This document shows, piece after piece, positions 35,749 through 45,796 of a stretch of DNA of 64,000 nt. A program made the translations under genes and the position numbers. The stretch spans positions 16,801-80,800 of the forward strand of contig VFJY01000053.1 of assembly GCA_009885825.1 (NCBI GenBank). The letters are read 5' to 3'. Origin of the DNA: Rhodobiaceae bacterium (GTDB lineage Bacteria; Pseudomonadota; Alphaproteobacteria; Rhizobiales; Aestuariivirgaceae). The notes beneath the pieces are model-generated. The model was not told where the DNA came from. It worked only from the letters and a program-made list of their open reading frames with translations, and did not search any database. Each line of letters opens with the position of its first letter. Position 1 is the stretch's first letter.

Positions 35749-38528
35749 TGGCCTTTCTGCAAGCCCTCACCTTTACAACGCCTTTGGCCTTGGCGGCACT
35801 CGCCTTGCTGCCCGTCGTCTGGTGGCTGCTCCGGTTCACGCCGCCAAAGCCACAAACCATAAAATTTCCACCCATCCGAATTCTGCTTGAGCTCGTCAGC
35901 AAAAAGGAACAGCCGGACAAAACGCCCTGGTGGCTCATGCTGCTTCGCCTGGCTATCGCCGCGCTGATTATTCTAGGCGTGTCACATCCCTACTATGCCC
36001 CCAACCAAATAGCGGCCACGAACAATTCCCCAATCCTGTTGGTCATCGACGACACCTGGGCCGCAGCTAGAAATTGGGACCATAGCAGCACACTCATGCG
36101 CGAGGTCATTGATAGCGCCAGAGCTGAGAACCTGACGATCAGCGTCGCAACTTCAGCGCCTTCCTCTCGCCCAGCCGAAATTGCGCCAAAAAATGCTGAC
36201 GACGCGTTGAAGCAAATCGCGGCGCTGGAGCCCAAGGCCCTTGGACCTGATCGTGCTGGCCTGTTGACCCGGCTCAAAACCGGTTTTGGCAATGCCGCTG
36301 CGTTGCATGTCATTTGGATCAGCGATGGCATGGAGCAAGGCAGCGCCGCAACTTTTGGGGAAGGCTTGACGAGTCTTGCTAATGGCGGCGCCACTGTTGA
36401 AGTTGTCCTGCCGGAAGCTGCAAAACTTCCCCTGGCCTTTGCGCCACCTACAGCGGAAAATGGTCAGTTCAAAGTCCACATCCTGCGCACCGCCGCCACG
36501 ACCCCGCGCCAGGTAAGCATAAGAGCGCTGGCAGCCAACGGCCAAAGCATCGCCGATTTCAAAATGAACTTTGCAACGAACTCGGCACAGGCAGACGCAA
36601 CGCTGGATTTGCCCATTGAGCTCCGCAACAAGGTGCAACGCCTGCAGATTGAAGACGAGCGCAATGCGGCAGCTACCTACCTGATCGACGATCGCTGGCG
36701 GCGCAAGACGATAGCACTGCTGTCCGGCAATTCCCTCGAGGACGCGCAACCCTTGTTGGCGCCGCTTTACTATGTGTCCAATGCCATCGAACCCTATGCC
36801 GAAATCAGCCAACCAGAAAACTCAACAGAACTGCAAGGCCTGCTTGATGCGGGCCTGTCCATGCTGGTGCTGGCTGATATCGGCGTGATGCCGGAAGAAG
36901 ATGCACGCCGTATCAAATCCTGGCTCGAACGCGGCGGTGTATTGCTGCGCTTTGCCGGCCCTCGGTTTGCGTCAGCCCAGGATGAGTTGGTGCCTGTAAC
37001 ACTGCGCGAAGGCGGCCGCACTTTGGGATCGACATTGAGCTGGGAGACACCACAAGGGTTGCAGGAATTTCCCGAAAACAGTCCATTTGCCGGGCTTGCG
37101 CCAGATGGCAACGTCACAGTTTCGCGCCAGGTTTTGGCCGAACCAGATAGCAAGCTGCCAGATAGGGTATGGGCCAGCCTAGCCGATGGGACACCCCTTG
37201 TCACCGCCAGCAAACAGGGCAAGGGCCTGATTGTGCTGTTCCATGTGACCGCCAACGCCGATTGGTCAAACCTGCCACTTTCCGGCCTGTTCGTGGAAAT
37301 GTTGCGCCGCGTGACTGACCTGGCGCCGGGTGCTGGCGGCGTCGCCGCTGTGGCAGGTGCAACGCCGGAGGAGCGCGCAACTTCTTTCAGCCCGCGCCTG
37401 GCATTGGCGGGAACCGGCGAATTCATGCAGAGCCTGCCTGACACAAAACCAATCTCACCCACAGACATCGAAAAGGCCAAAGCCACTCCGCAGACGCCAG
37501 CGGGCCTTTACAGCAGAGGTGCTGCCGAACGGGCCATCAATGTGCTGCCAGATACATTCGCCATGACCGCAATCACGCAGTTGCCAAGCGGCATAGCACT
37601 GCGAAACTTCGCGCCCCAGCAACGCCAGGCCCTGGCGCCCATGCTGTTCACACTCGCATTTCTGCTGTTTCTCGCCGATACTATTGCCGCGCTCCATCTG
37701 GGCGGCGGCTGGCATCGCCTGCGTGGGATTACAGCCGCATTTGTTATTCTGCTCCATGCCCCTGAACCAGCGACTGCGCAAGCCATCGATGATTTCGCCC
37801 TCAAGGCCACCCAGGAAATGCGGCTTGCCTATGTCATCACTGGCGATGCGACGGTGGATGAAATCAGCGAGCAAGGACTTGCGGGATTGAGCCTCATTCT
37901 CAGTGACCGCACCTCGGTGAGCCCCGGCACACCTATGGGCATCAACATCGAGCGCGACGAAATCGTGTTTTTTCCCCTGCTCTATTGGCCGGTCCTCGCC
38001 GAAGCGCCGCCGCCTTCACCCGCCGCAGTCGCCAAGATGGACGCCTATATGAAAAACGGCGGCACCATTTTCTTTGATCTCCGCGATGACGCGATCGGCT
38101 TTGAGAGCCTCAACGGCGGTCCATCGGCCTCAACCCACGCGCTCCAGCGCATGTTGGAAAAACTTGATATTCCGCCGCTGGAACTCGTGCCCGAAACCCA
38201 TGTTCTCACCAAGGCATTTTACCTCATGCGGGATTTCCCCGGGCGCTACGCGGCGGGCCAGCTATGGGTTGAGCGCAGTGATAATCAGGCCGCCAGCTCC
38301 AGCAATGGCGATGGCGTGAGCGCCATCATCATCGGCGCCAATGACTACGCCGCCGCCTGGGCGCTTGATAACAACGGCAATCCGCTCTACGCGGTCATCC
38401 CCGGCATTGACCGCCAACGCGAAATGGCCTTTCGCACCGGCATCAACATCGTGATGTATTCGCTGACCGGAAACTACAAGGCCGATCAGGTGCATATTCC
38501 AGCCCTCCTCGAAAGGCTTGGTCAATGA
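35745..38528 (+). CDS. BatA-type N-terminus plus DUF4159 membrane protein
   Basis: 927 residues. An N-terminal BatA-like membrane hairpin (helices about 7-28 and 62-84) is followed by a large VWA-like/extracytoplasmic region (LLVIDDTWAAARNWD near 98) and a DUF4159 domain near the C-terminus (FFPLLYWPVLAE; GGTIFFDLRDDAIGF). DUF4159 proteins occur in MoxR operons. It lies between the DUF58 gene and the next membrane gene with overlaps at both ends, so the four gene products may form one complex. Confidence 0.88.
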   Translation: MMAFLQALTFTTPLALAALALLPVVWWLLRFTPPKPQTIKFPPIRILLELVSKKEQPDKTPWWLMLLRLAIAALIILGVSHPYYAPNQIAATNNSPILLVIDDTWAAARNWDHSSTLMREVIDSARAENLTISVATSAPSSRPAEIAPKNADDALKQIAALEPKALGPDRAGLLTRLKTGFGNAAALHVIWISDGMEQGSAATFGEGLTSLANGGATVEVVLPEAAKLPLAFAPPTAENGQFKVHILRTAATTPRQVSIRALAANGQSIADFKMNFATNSAQADATLDLPIELRNKVQRLQIEDERNAAATYLIDDRWRRKTIALLSGNSLEDAQPLLAPLYYVSNAIEPYAEISQPENSTELQGLLDAGLSMLVLADIGVMPEEDARRIKSWLERGGVLLRFAGPRFASAQDELVPVTLREGGRTLGSTLSWETPQGLQEFPENSPFAGLAPDGNVTVSRQVLAEPDSKLPDRVWASLADGTPLVTASKQGKGLIVLFHVTANADWSNLPLSGLFVEMLRRVTDLAPGAGGVAAVAGATPEERATSFSPRLALAGTGEFMQSLPDTKPISPTDIEKAKATPQTPAGLYSRGAAERAINVLPDTFAMTAITQLPSGIALRNFAPQQRQALAPMLFTLAFLLFLADTIAALHLGGGWHRLRGITAAFVILLHAPEPATAQAIDDFALKATQEMRLAYVITGDATVDEISEQGLAGLSLILSDRTSVSPGTPMGINIERDEIVFFPLLYWPVLAEAPPPSPAAVAKMDAYMKNGGTIFFDLRDDAIGFESLNGGPSASTHALQRMLEKLDIPPLELVPETHVLTKAFYLMRDFPGRYAAGQLWVERSDNQAASSSNGDGVSAIIIGANDYAAAWALDNNGNPLYAVIPGIDRQREMAFRTGINIVMYSLTGNYKADQVHIPALLERLGQ

Positions 38529-40582
38529 ACTACGCTATTTCATATGAGCCGTTTCTGCCAATGATCTGGCTGCTGGTTCTGGGCGTTCTAGGCTTTGTCC
38601 TGGTGGCGGTCGCAGCGCTCGCCCGCGCCCGTGGCTGGTGGTTGCGCGCCATAAGCTTGGCCCTGCTGCTTGCCAGCCTCAGCAATCCAACCTTCCGCCA
38701 GGAGGAGCGCGAGCCCATCAAGGATATCGCCGTCGCGGTTATTGATCGCAGCCAGAGCCAGAATTATGGCGAGAGGCTTGAACAGGCTGATGCCGCCGAG
38801 GCAGCGCTCAGAACAGCGGCAACCACCATGCCCGCAACCGAGATGCGATTTGTCACCGTGCAATCCGGATCGAACCCGGAAGAAGACGGCACCAGGCTAT
38901 TTACCGCCCTCAACCGCGCACTCGCTGATATTCCGCCTGAAAGATTTGCCGGCGCCATTCTGGTGACCGACGGACAGGTGCATGACCTGCCCACCGATCC
39001 CGACAAGAGCGGCATCAATGGCCCGCTCCACAGCCTGCTCACCGGCAAAAAATCCGAGCGCGATCGCCGCGTGGTTATCGAACAGGCCCCGCGTTTCGGC
39101 ATCGTCGGCAAGGAGCAATCCCTTCGCTTCAGGGTGGAAGATGCGGGCGGAGACGGCAGCCCGGTTGAAGTGAGCGTGAGACTGGGCACTGGCGCGCCGC
39201 AAGCTTTCGCGGTGACGCCCGGCACCAGCACCGAGCTGCCCATCACCTTGGATCATGGCGGGCAAAACATTGTTGAAATTCAGGCAATTCCCATGCCCGA
39301 TGAAATCTCTGCTGAAAACAACCGCGCCCTCGCCGTGGTTGAAGGCATCAGGGACCGCCTCCGTGTGCTGCTCGTCTCCGGTGAACCCCACCCTGGTGAA
39401 CGCACCTGGCGCGATCTCTTGAAGGCAGATGCCTCTGTTGACCTTGTTCATTTTACCATCCTGCGCCCGCAGGACAAGCAAGATGGCACCCCCATCAACG
39501 AATTGGCGCTCATCGCTTTCCCAACCCGCGAATTGTTCATCGACAAGATCAAGGAATTCGATCTGGTGATCTTCGACCGCTATCACCGGGAAGCCGTACT
39601 GCCTGAAACCTATATCATGCAAATAGCCAATTATGTGGAAGAAGGTGGTGCGCTGTTGGTGGCTGCGGGACCGGAATTTGCGGCCTTCGACGGCCTCTAC
39701 AGCACGCCCATGGCCAATGTTCTGGCGGCCTCGCCAACCGGCGCAATTCTTGATGGCGCCTTTCGTCCGAAGGTTACAACCTATGGTCACCGGCATCCCG
39801 TCACAGGCAGCTTGACCGGCGGTGAAACCGCTGAACCAACCTGGGGCAAATGGTTCCGCACTGTCGAAACCACAGCGCCGGAAATTGATACCCTGATGTC
39901 GGGCCTCGATGACAAGCCCCTGCTGGTTCTTTCGCGCAAGGCAGAAGGCCGGGCTGCCCAATTGCTCTCCGATCAGAGTTGGCTCTGGGCCAGGGGCTAT
40001 GACGGCGGCGGCCCGCAAATTGAATTGCTGCGGCGCCTGGCCCACTGGTTGATGAAAGAACCCGAACTTGAAGAGGAAGCCCTCAGCGGCAAGCAAGCGG
40101 GACGCGACCTGACAATTGAGCGCCGCACCATGGCCGAAAAGGCAGAACCCGTGACCATAACCCTTCCCTCTGGCGCAACTGAAATAGTCGCACTCATTGA
40201 AAAATCACCGGGACTCTGGCAAGGCAGTATGAAAGTATCGCAAGCTGGCATGCACCGCCTGAACGATGGCAAGCTGGAAGCCGTTGCCGCCGCGTCAAGT
40301 GCCGACGCCCGCGAGGTACAGGATGTTCTCGCAACCGCAGCAAAACTTGCCCCCGTCGCCGCCGCAACCGGCGGCGGCATGGCTTGGCTGGAAGATGGCA
40401 TGCCAGGCCTGATCAAGATTTCCGCTGGCCGCAATATGGCGGGCTCCGGCTGGCTTGGCCTCAAGGCCAACAACGCCTACCGCGTGACCGCAGTCAACGA
40501 ATTTCCGCTCTTTGCATCTCTGTTAGCCCTCGGCGCGTTGCTCTTGGGGGTGTGCCTCATGTGGACGCGCGAAGGCCGCTGA
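38525..40582 (+). CDS. VWA-/glutamine-amidotransferase-like membrane protein
   Basis: 685 residues. Two N-terminal and one C-terminal membrane segments (LALGALLLGVCLMWT at the end) surround a domain with the VWA-like FAGAILVTDGQVHDLP and a glutamine amidotransferase-like fold (LRVLLVSGEPHPGERTW; YVEEGGALLVAAGPEF). I cannot name a specific function. It is the last gene of the MoxR operon (ATGA overlap). Its last 60 bases overlap the convergent GNAT gene. Confidence 0.8.
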   Translation: MNYAISYEPFLPMIWLLVLGVLGFVLVAVAALARARGWWLRAISLALLLASLSNPTFRQEEREPIKDIAVAVIDRSQSQNYGERLEQADAAEAALRTAATTMPATEMRFVTVQSGSNPEEDGTRLFTALNRALADIPPERFAGAILVTDGQVHDLPTDPDKSGINGPLHSLLTGKKSERDRRVVIEQAPRFGIVGKEQSLRFRVEDAGGDGSPVEVSVRLGTGAPQAFAVTPGTSTELPITLDHGGQNIVEIQAIPMPDEISAENNRALAVVEGIRDRLRVLLVSGEPHPGERTWRDLLKADASVDLVHFTILRPQDKQDGTPINELALIAFPTRELFIDKIKEFDLVIFDRYHREAVLPETYIMQIANYVEEGGALLVAAGPEFAAFDGLYSTPMANVLAASPTGAILDGAFRPKVTTYGHRHPVTGSLTGGETAEPTWGKWFRTVETTAPEIDTLMSGLDDKPLLVLSRKAEGRAAQLLSDQSWLWARGYDGGGPQIELLRRLAHWLMKEPELEEEALSGKQAGRDLTIERRTMAEKAEPVTITLPSGATEIVALIEKSPGLWQGSMKVSQAGMHRLNDGKLEAVAAASSADAREVQDVLATAAKLAPVAAATGGGMAWLEDGMPGLIKISAGRNMAGSGWLGLKANNAYRVTAVNEFPLFASLLALGALLLGVCLMWTREGR

Positions 40583-41101
40583 TATTTCCTGGTAACGATG
40601 CGGCGGCAGCACCAGCCCCCGCATTTCAGCAAGGGCACCTTCAGCTAGTTCCAGATACATGAACCGATGGGGATCGACCGGGCCTGGAAGCGTTAGCTGC
40701 CGTTCCGGCAATTTCCTGAACCCAACCCGTTCATAATAGGGCGCATCGCCGACGAGGATGACCAACCTTTGCCCTTGGGCTTTGGCGCGCGCCAACCCCT
40801 CCTGCATGAGGGCCCGGCCCACGCCAATATTCTGCCGTAGCGGATGCACAACCAAGGGCCCAAGCAGTAGGGCCCACTGGCCGTTGTTGCCGATCACCAC
40901 GGGCCAAAAACTTATCGACCCCGCAAGCCATACGTCAATGTCGCGCACCACCAGCGAAAGGTTTACAGCAGCGAGACTGCCCTCGCGCAAACGATAGGAC
41001 GTCTTCACGCGCCTATCGATGCCAAAAGAAGCATCCAGCATTTGATCTATGAGGGGAAAATCAGTTGGTTTCGTATTTTCAACGAGGAATGAGGCAGTCA
41101 T
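40523..41101 (-). CDS. GNAT-family N-acetyltransferase
   Basis: 192 residues. The acetyl-CoA loop is PLRQNIGVGRALMQEGLARAK (about residues 87-107, RQNIGVG), followed by GDAPYYERVGFRKLP. The C-terminal 20 residues are encoded antisense to the end of the MoxR-operon membrane gene, an overlap of about 60 bases that could mean the reading frame of one gene extends beyond its functional domain. Substrate unknown. Confidence 0.85.
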   Translation of the reverse strand: MTASFLVENTKPTDFPLIDQMLDASFGIDRRVKTSYRLREGSLAAVNLSLVVRDIDVWLAGSISFWPVVIGNNGQWALLLGPLVVHPLRQNIGVGRALMQEGLARAKAQGQRLVILVGDAPYYERVGFRKLPERQLTLPGPVDPHRFMYLELAEGALAEMRGLVLPPHRYQEISAAFARPHEAHPQEQRAEG

Positions 41102-41233
41102 GGCAATGGGTTTCCATATTGGTCAACAGCGAGTTAAGCGAGCAAAAATGAGCTGGCCCGTCGTCGCAGGGATATGGAAACCACGTTGTTCATGAAACCG
41201 CGCATACATGGCCAAAGTCATGCGGTCAAGAGC

Positions 41234-41695
41234 TTACCAATAGGCGGCGGTTGGCTGGTTGGAGGAAATTTCCTGCAATCTGCGCCGCGTCCCCGCGCTC
41301 GTGCCATCAGGCAATGCATCCAGTTCAAAAAACTCTGCCGCTGAGATTTCAAGATTTGGTCGCCACGGCGTGCGCGTGAAGTGGCGTAAAACAAGAATAG
41401 CGATATGATCTCCCGGAAACTGCGGATCATTCAGGCAAATGCCCTTCAGCACCGGGTCGGCAGCAGCAACAACACCCGCCTCCTCCTGGATCTCCCGAAC
41501 TGCCGATTGATAAATCGTTTCGCCGCGCTCAACGCCACCACCCGGCAGGAACCATCCGCTGGCATAGGAATGCCTGACCAGCAAGACTTGATTTTGGCCA
41601 TCCAGCACAGCAGTTCGCGTTCCCAGCGTCAGTCCCCGCATTTGGCGATGCCAGGGTTGCAGCACAAGATTTGCAAGAATTCGAAATAAAGTCAT
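41234..41695 (-). CDS. Nudix hydrolase
   Basis: 153 residues with the complete Nudix box GGGVERGETIYQSAVREIQEEAGVV (parts GGGVERGE and REIQEEAGV). An N-terminal amphipathic or short membrane segment LFRILANLVLQPWH precedes it. It probably hydrolyses a nucleoside diphosphate derivative; the substrate is unknown. It is divergent from the ABC transporter gene of the lipid locus. Confidence 0.88.
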   Translation of the reverse strand: MTLFRILANLVLQPWHRQMRGLTLGTRTAVLDGQNQVLLVRHSYASGWFLPGGGVERGETIYQSAVREIQEEAGVVAAADPVLKGICLNDPQFPGDHIAILVLRHFTRTPWRPNLEISAAEFFELDALPDGTSAGTRRRLQEISSNQPTAAYW

Positions 41696-41770
41696 GGTGA
41701 ATCACTAGTCTTTTGCTGAAGGCGGGCCAAGCTTGAGTTTGTGAACCCAACCCTATAATGCTCAGCCCTC

Positions 41771-43477
41771 ATGAAGCAAATTCTCCGAATCTTTTTCAGA
41801 GCCGAAGGAACCAGGCCCTGGCTGGTCTTGATCTGCCTGCTATTGGCAAGCCTCGCCGAGGCCGGCAGCATCGGAACCCTGCTGCCCACCGCGAGTTCGA
41901 TCGTCAGCGACACGGCTGGCGCGAATGGCGCCAGCGGGACCATCAAATCAATAATCGAGAGCATCGGCATTACGCCCAGCCTCGGCAATCTCATTCTCAT
42001 CGTCGTCGGCCTGATGGTGACAAAAGCCGCGCTCGCCTTTGCCGCACTCTCCTATGCTGGCATTTCCGGCGCCCGCGTTGCCATAAATCTGCGCCGCAGA
42101 TTGATACGCGCCATCTTTGATGCCCGTTGGAGTTTCTACACCGACCAGAGTGGCGGAAAATTCGCCAATGCCATCAGCAACGATGCAACCCGTGCGGGCG
42201 ATGCTTAACAATATTCTGCAACTGTCGTCGCTGGCCTCATTCAGGTCGCAGGTTACATTGCAATTGCAATTTTCATTGACTGGCGTGTCGCCATTCTCGG
42301 CAGTATTGCCGCTGCTGTCATGGTGCTTGCGATGCGAAAACTCATTCGCATTTCCAGAAGCTCCGCCTACAAACAGACCGACCGCGTGTCCAGTCTCACA
42401 ATCGACATGGTCGACATGCTCAACAACATCAAAGCGCTCAAATCCATGGATCGTTATGGAACTTTGGTGCTGGGCCTGTCCGGGTTGTTAAAGCGTATCA
42501 GGCGCAATCTGATTACAATCCAGTTCAGCAAGCAGGGTGTGATACAGGGCAGCGATGCGCTCATCGCAATTTTGGCGGGCAGCATGATCTACGCAGCCCA
42601 TAGTGTTTTCGCCAAGACGCTGCCCGAGCTGATGATCACTGGCATAGTGTTCTTCCAGATAATATCAAATCTCACCAAACTGCAGAAACAGCTGCAAACA
42701 GCGGTCATCATTGAAAGCGCCTATGTCCGGACCCAGGAGCTCATCACAAAGGCAGAGGCCCATCGCGAAGTTCACTCCGGATCTTTGCCTCCCAAATTGG
42801 GCGCAGGATGCAAATTCGTGAATGTAACCTTTGCCCACGGAAACACCGCTGTCATCGAAAATGCGACGTTTGATATTCCGGCGAACCAGATTACCGTGCT
42901 TCAGGGGCCATCCGGTGCGGGAAAAACCACCCTCATTGATTTGCTGATTGGCTTGAACACCGCCCAGCGGGGCAAGATTTTGATCGGTGGCAAGGACATA
43001 ACAACCATCGATATCAAAGCGTGGCGGCAAAGCATTGGTTATGTGCCCCAGGAACTGGTTTTATTTCATGATACGATTCGCGAAAACATCTGCCTTTCCA
43101 ATCGCGACATTTCGACTGAAGCAATTAAGGCAGCCCTCGATCAGGCTGGCGCCAGGGACTTCATTGATGCATTGCCAGCGGGCATTGAAACCGATGTGGG
43201 CGAAATGGGCGGCAAGCTTTCAGGCGGCCAGCGCCAGCGCATCGCCCTGGCGCGCGCCCTTGTCACCAATCCGCGCATTCTGATTTTGGACGAGGTGACC
43301 AGTGCGCTCGATCCTGATACCGAAGCTGAAATCGTAAACAACATTGCGAGCCTTCGTGGGCGCTATACCATTGTCGCAATCACCCACAGGCCAGCCTGGA
43401 CAAAAATTGCCGACAACCTCTATGTCGTGGCGAATGGGCACGTCCGAAATCCCAAAAGCAAAGTCACCAAGCGATGA
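41771..43477 (+). pseudogene. ABC exporter (permease-ATPase half-transporter) with one in-frame TAA
   Basis: The frame codes for 568 residues: a six-helix membrane domain (residues 1-310) and an ATPase domain with Walker A GPSGAGKTTL, Q-loop, signature LSGGQRQRI and Walker B ILILDEVTSALD. TAA at 42206-42208 follows NDATRAGDA, and the same frame continues QYSATVVAGLIQVAGYI without any shift, so a single base change separates it from an intact gene (for example from TTA). Such half-transporters export lipids, polysaccharides or peptides. It is the first gene before the ceramide synthase gene, overlapping it by four bases, so it may be the locus's own exporter. Confidence 0.87.
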
Positions 43478-44613
43478 GCGGTTCAGTCAAAATCCGCCCT
43501 GTTCTTTCAAAGCAGGACAAGCGAATATTTCTCGATGTGCCCCACGCGCTTTACGGGAAAAATTCCAACTGGGTGGCGCCCCTCTATCTGGAACGCCTTG
43601 AGCACCTTGACCCGAAGAAAAACCCCTATTTCCAGCACGCGGAAACCCAACTCTTTCTGGCCGAGGTCGATGGCAAGCCGATAGGCCGCATTTCGGCGCA
43701 AATCGACCAGCTTCATCTCGAGCGTTATAAGGATGCCACCGGTCAGTTTGGTTTTCTCGAAGCGCCCGACGATCCCGAAGTATTCGCGGCGCTTTTCAGA
43801 TCGGCAAAATCCTGGTTGCGTTCGCGCGGCATGAAACACGTGCGGGGACCCTTCAGTTTTTCGATCAACGATGAAACCGGGCTCCTCATCAAGGGATTCG
43901 ATACACCACCCAACATGATGATGGGTCACGCGCTGCCCTATTACGCAACAAGAATTGAAGAAGCAGGCTTCACTAAGGCCAAGGATATCATCGCCTACCA
44001 CTACGACAGCAAGAACCCGCTGCCGCGCGCACTTGCCATGGCCTATGAAAGGGCATTGAAATCACCGCATATTGAAGTGCGCCCGTTGGACAAGAAGCAT
44101 TTGGACCGTGACTTGAATATTATCATGTCTATTTTCAACGATGCATGGTCGGACAACTGGGGTTACATTCCATTTACGCCCGAAGAAGCAAAAGTGCTCG
44201 GCGACAATTTGAAGATGTTGGTGACAAAGGAATACATTGCTATCGCCGCCTATAAGGGCGTGCCAGCCGCCATGGCTGTAACCCTGCCCAATCTGAACGA
44301 ATGGATCACCGGATTGAACGGCAGGCTCCTGCCTTTTGGCTGGACGAAAATTGCATGGAATCTTTTTGCCCGTGCGCCAAATTCCGTGCGCATGCCGCTC
44401 ATGGGTGTGCGCAAGCAATTTCAAGCTACGCTTACCGGCTCGTCGCTTGCGCTCTCTGTCATTGAAACCGTACGCCGCTATCACATCTCGCGCGGCACCA
44501 ACAGCGGCGAACTGTCATGGATACTCGAAGACAATTTGCCCATGCGCCACATCATTGAAGCGCTTGGCGCAACGCCCTACAAAACCTACCGCATCTACGA
44601 AAAGGCGCTTTAG
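43474..44613 (+). CDS. bcerS: Tandem-GNAT protein, candidate bacterial ceramide synthase
   Basis: 379 residues with no nucleotide-binding motif despite the frequent database label 'dATP pyrophosphohydrolase'. It has two acetyltransferase-like halves (first half about 1-170: NPYFQHAETQLFLAEVDGKPIGRI; second half about 195-370 with IIMSIFNDAWSDNWGYIPFTP and SLALSVIETVRRYHISRG). In Caulobacter the protein of this family in the sphingolipid locus is the ceramide synthase bCerS (from memory), which N-acylates 3-ketosphinganine. The position beside spt-type genes and an overlap with the ABC exporter support the same role here. Confidence 0.75.
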   Translation: MSGSVKIRPVLSKQDKRIFLDVPHALYGKNSNWVAPLYLERLEHLDPKKNPYFQHAETQLFLAEVDGKPIGRISAQIDQLHLERYKDATGQFGFLEAPDDPEVFAALFRSAKSWLRSRGMKHVRGPFSFSINDETGLLIKGFDTPPNMMMGHALPYYATRIEEAGFTKAKDIIAYHYDSKNPLPRALAMAYERALKSPHIEVRPLDKKHLDRDLNIIMSIFNDAWSDNWGYIPFTPEEAKVLGDNLKMLVTKEYIAIAAYKGVPAAMAVTLPNLNEWITGLNGRLLPFGWTKIAWNLFARAPNSVRMPLMGVRKQFQATLTGSSLALSVIETVRRYHISRGTNSGELSWILEDNLPMRHIIEALGATPYKTYRIYEKAL

Positions 44614-45398
44614 TGTCCAAGACCTGGAGCGCGATCATTCTGGCGGCAGGTCGCGGTCCCGATGATCCAATGGCGAAAGCCTATGGTGCCACCCACAAAT
44701 GCGTCTTGCCCGTAAACAACGTGCCAATGCTAAAGCGTGTCGTCATGGCTCTGCGTGCCGCAAAATCGATCAGGGGCATCTCAATCTCTATTGAAGCCCC
44801 AGAAATCGTCGCAACGGTGCTTGGGAAGGAAACCAAAAACATCGCAATTGTCTCATCCAAAAATTCCGCCCCGCTCTCGGCCATTCATGCGATCGAAAAA
44901 AACCCGGCCTATCCTATCCTGCTGACAACGGCCGACCACGCGCTGCTGACGCCTGAAATGGTGGATTACTTCTGCGGTCAAGCGGAATTGGGCAACGCCG
45001 ATTTTTCCGCAGGTCTGGCCCGCGCCGAAGTCATCCTCAAAGCCTACCCGCAATCCATCCGTACGTTTTTCAAGTTCAAACAGGACCGCGTATCCGGCTG
45101 CAACCTGTTTTCCGTTCACAATGAAAAGGGCCTGCTTATTCTTGAACAATGGAAACATCTCGAAGCCGTGCGGAAAAAACCTTGGCGGCTGGTTGCAGCA
45201 TTTGGCCCCCTTGCCCTATTGTTGTTTCTGTTCGGAGCCATGTCCCTCGATGACGTATTTGCGCTCGTCTCAAAGCGACTGGGGCTGAAAGCCAAGCCCG
45301 TCATGATGCCCTTCCCCGAAGCCGCCATTGACGTCGATAAGCCAGCAGACATGGCACTCGCGGAGGCTATTCTAAGGAACAGGCCGCCCCTCAAGTGA
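44613..45398 (+). CDS. MobA-like NTP transferase (nucleotidyltransferase)
   Basis: 261 residues, GTG start sharing one base with the previous stop codon (TAGTG). GT-A/NTP-transferase fold with a divergent signature LAAGRGPDDPMAKAYGATHKCVLPV (parts LAAGRGPDDP and CVLPV), then TTADHALLTPEMVDYF with the metal-site Asp. A hydrophobic segment near 195-215 (LVAAFGPLALLLFLFGAMSL) is unusual for this fold and may associate with the membrane. A role in activating a sugar or alcohol headgroup for the lipid pathway is inferred. Confidence 0.75.
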   Translation: MSKTWSAIILAAGRGPDDPMAKAYGATHKCVLPVNNVPMLKRVVMALRAAKSIRGISISIEAPEIVATVLGKETKNIAIVSSKNSAPLSAIHAIEKNPAYPILLTTADHALLTPEMVDYFCGQAELGNADFSAGLARAEVILKAYPQSIRTFFKFKQDRVSGCNLFSVHNEKGLLILEQWKHLEAVRKKPWRLVAAFGPLALLLFLFGAMSLDDVFALVSKRLGLKAKPVMMPFPEAAIDVDKPADMALAEAILRNRPPLK

Positions 45399-45770
45399 CT
45401 CAATAATCGGGCAATGGGGCCTGCTGTTGCCGTCACAGGAGTTTGCCAGCTTCGCCAGCGTGTCGCGCAGTCCCATCAGCACCTTGATACGGCCATTGAG
45501 ATCTTCGATGTGGCCTAAAGCCAACTTCTTCACCTCGGCGCTGGACCGTTTGCCATCACCCCACAGCCGTAGGAGATCGCGGATTTCATCAATCAAAAAT
45601 TCCAGCGCCCGCGCCTGACGGATGAAGTTCAACTGGTGAACATCATCATGGCTGTAGTCCCGGTAGTTGCTGTCGCGCCGATCGACAGACGGTATGAGGC
45701 CAATGGATTCATAGTGCCGGATCATTTTCGCCGAGATGCCTGAGGCTTGCGCCGCCTTGCCAATTTGCAT
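45372..45770 (-). CDS. cueR: CueR-type copper-responsive MerR regulator
   Basis: 132 residues. N-terminal MerR helix-turn-helix (IGKAAQASGISAKMIRHYESIGLIP), coiled-coil dimer helix, and a C-terminal metal loop with two cysteines spaced as in CueR (CDGNSRPHC, then PII). It senses Cu(I) and activates copper export genes. It overlaps the upstream NTP transferase gene by 27 bases at the 3' end and is preceded by a typical MerR operator. Copper genes are not otherwise present here except for a fragment. Confidence 0.93.
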   Translation of the reverse strand: MQIGKAAQASGISAKMIRHYESIGLIPSVDRRDSNYRDYSHDDVHQLNFIRQARALEFLIDEIRDLLRLWGDGKRSSAEVKKLALGHIEDLNGRIKVLMGLRDTLAKLANSCDGNSRPHCPIIESLEGRPVP

Positions 45771-45796
45771 GACTCAACCCGTCAAAATTACGATAA

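Noticed and set aside
25675..42208. Recoding of TAA as a sense codon (two in-frame TAA codons)
   Set aside because: Other genes in the window end normally in TAA, including rplY, ilvE and the small secreted protein; two isolated events fit mutation or sequencing error better.
43474..44613. Label 'dATP pyrophosphohydrolase' for the tandem-GNAT protein
   Set aside because: No Nudix or HD motif is visible; the fold pattern is that of acetyltransferases and its context is ceramide synthesis.
44613..45398. Calling the NTP transferase molybdenum cofactor guanylyltransferase MobA
   Set aside because: The signature is divergent, a membrane-like segment is present and the locus is for lipids; only the fold is supported.
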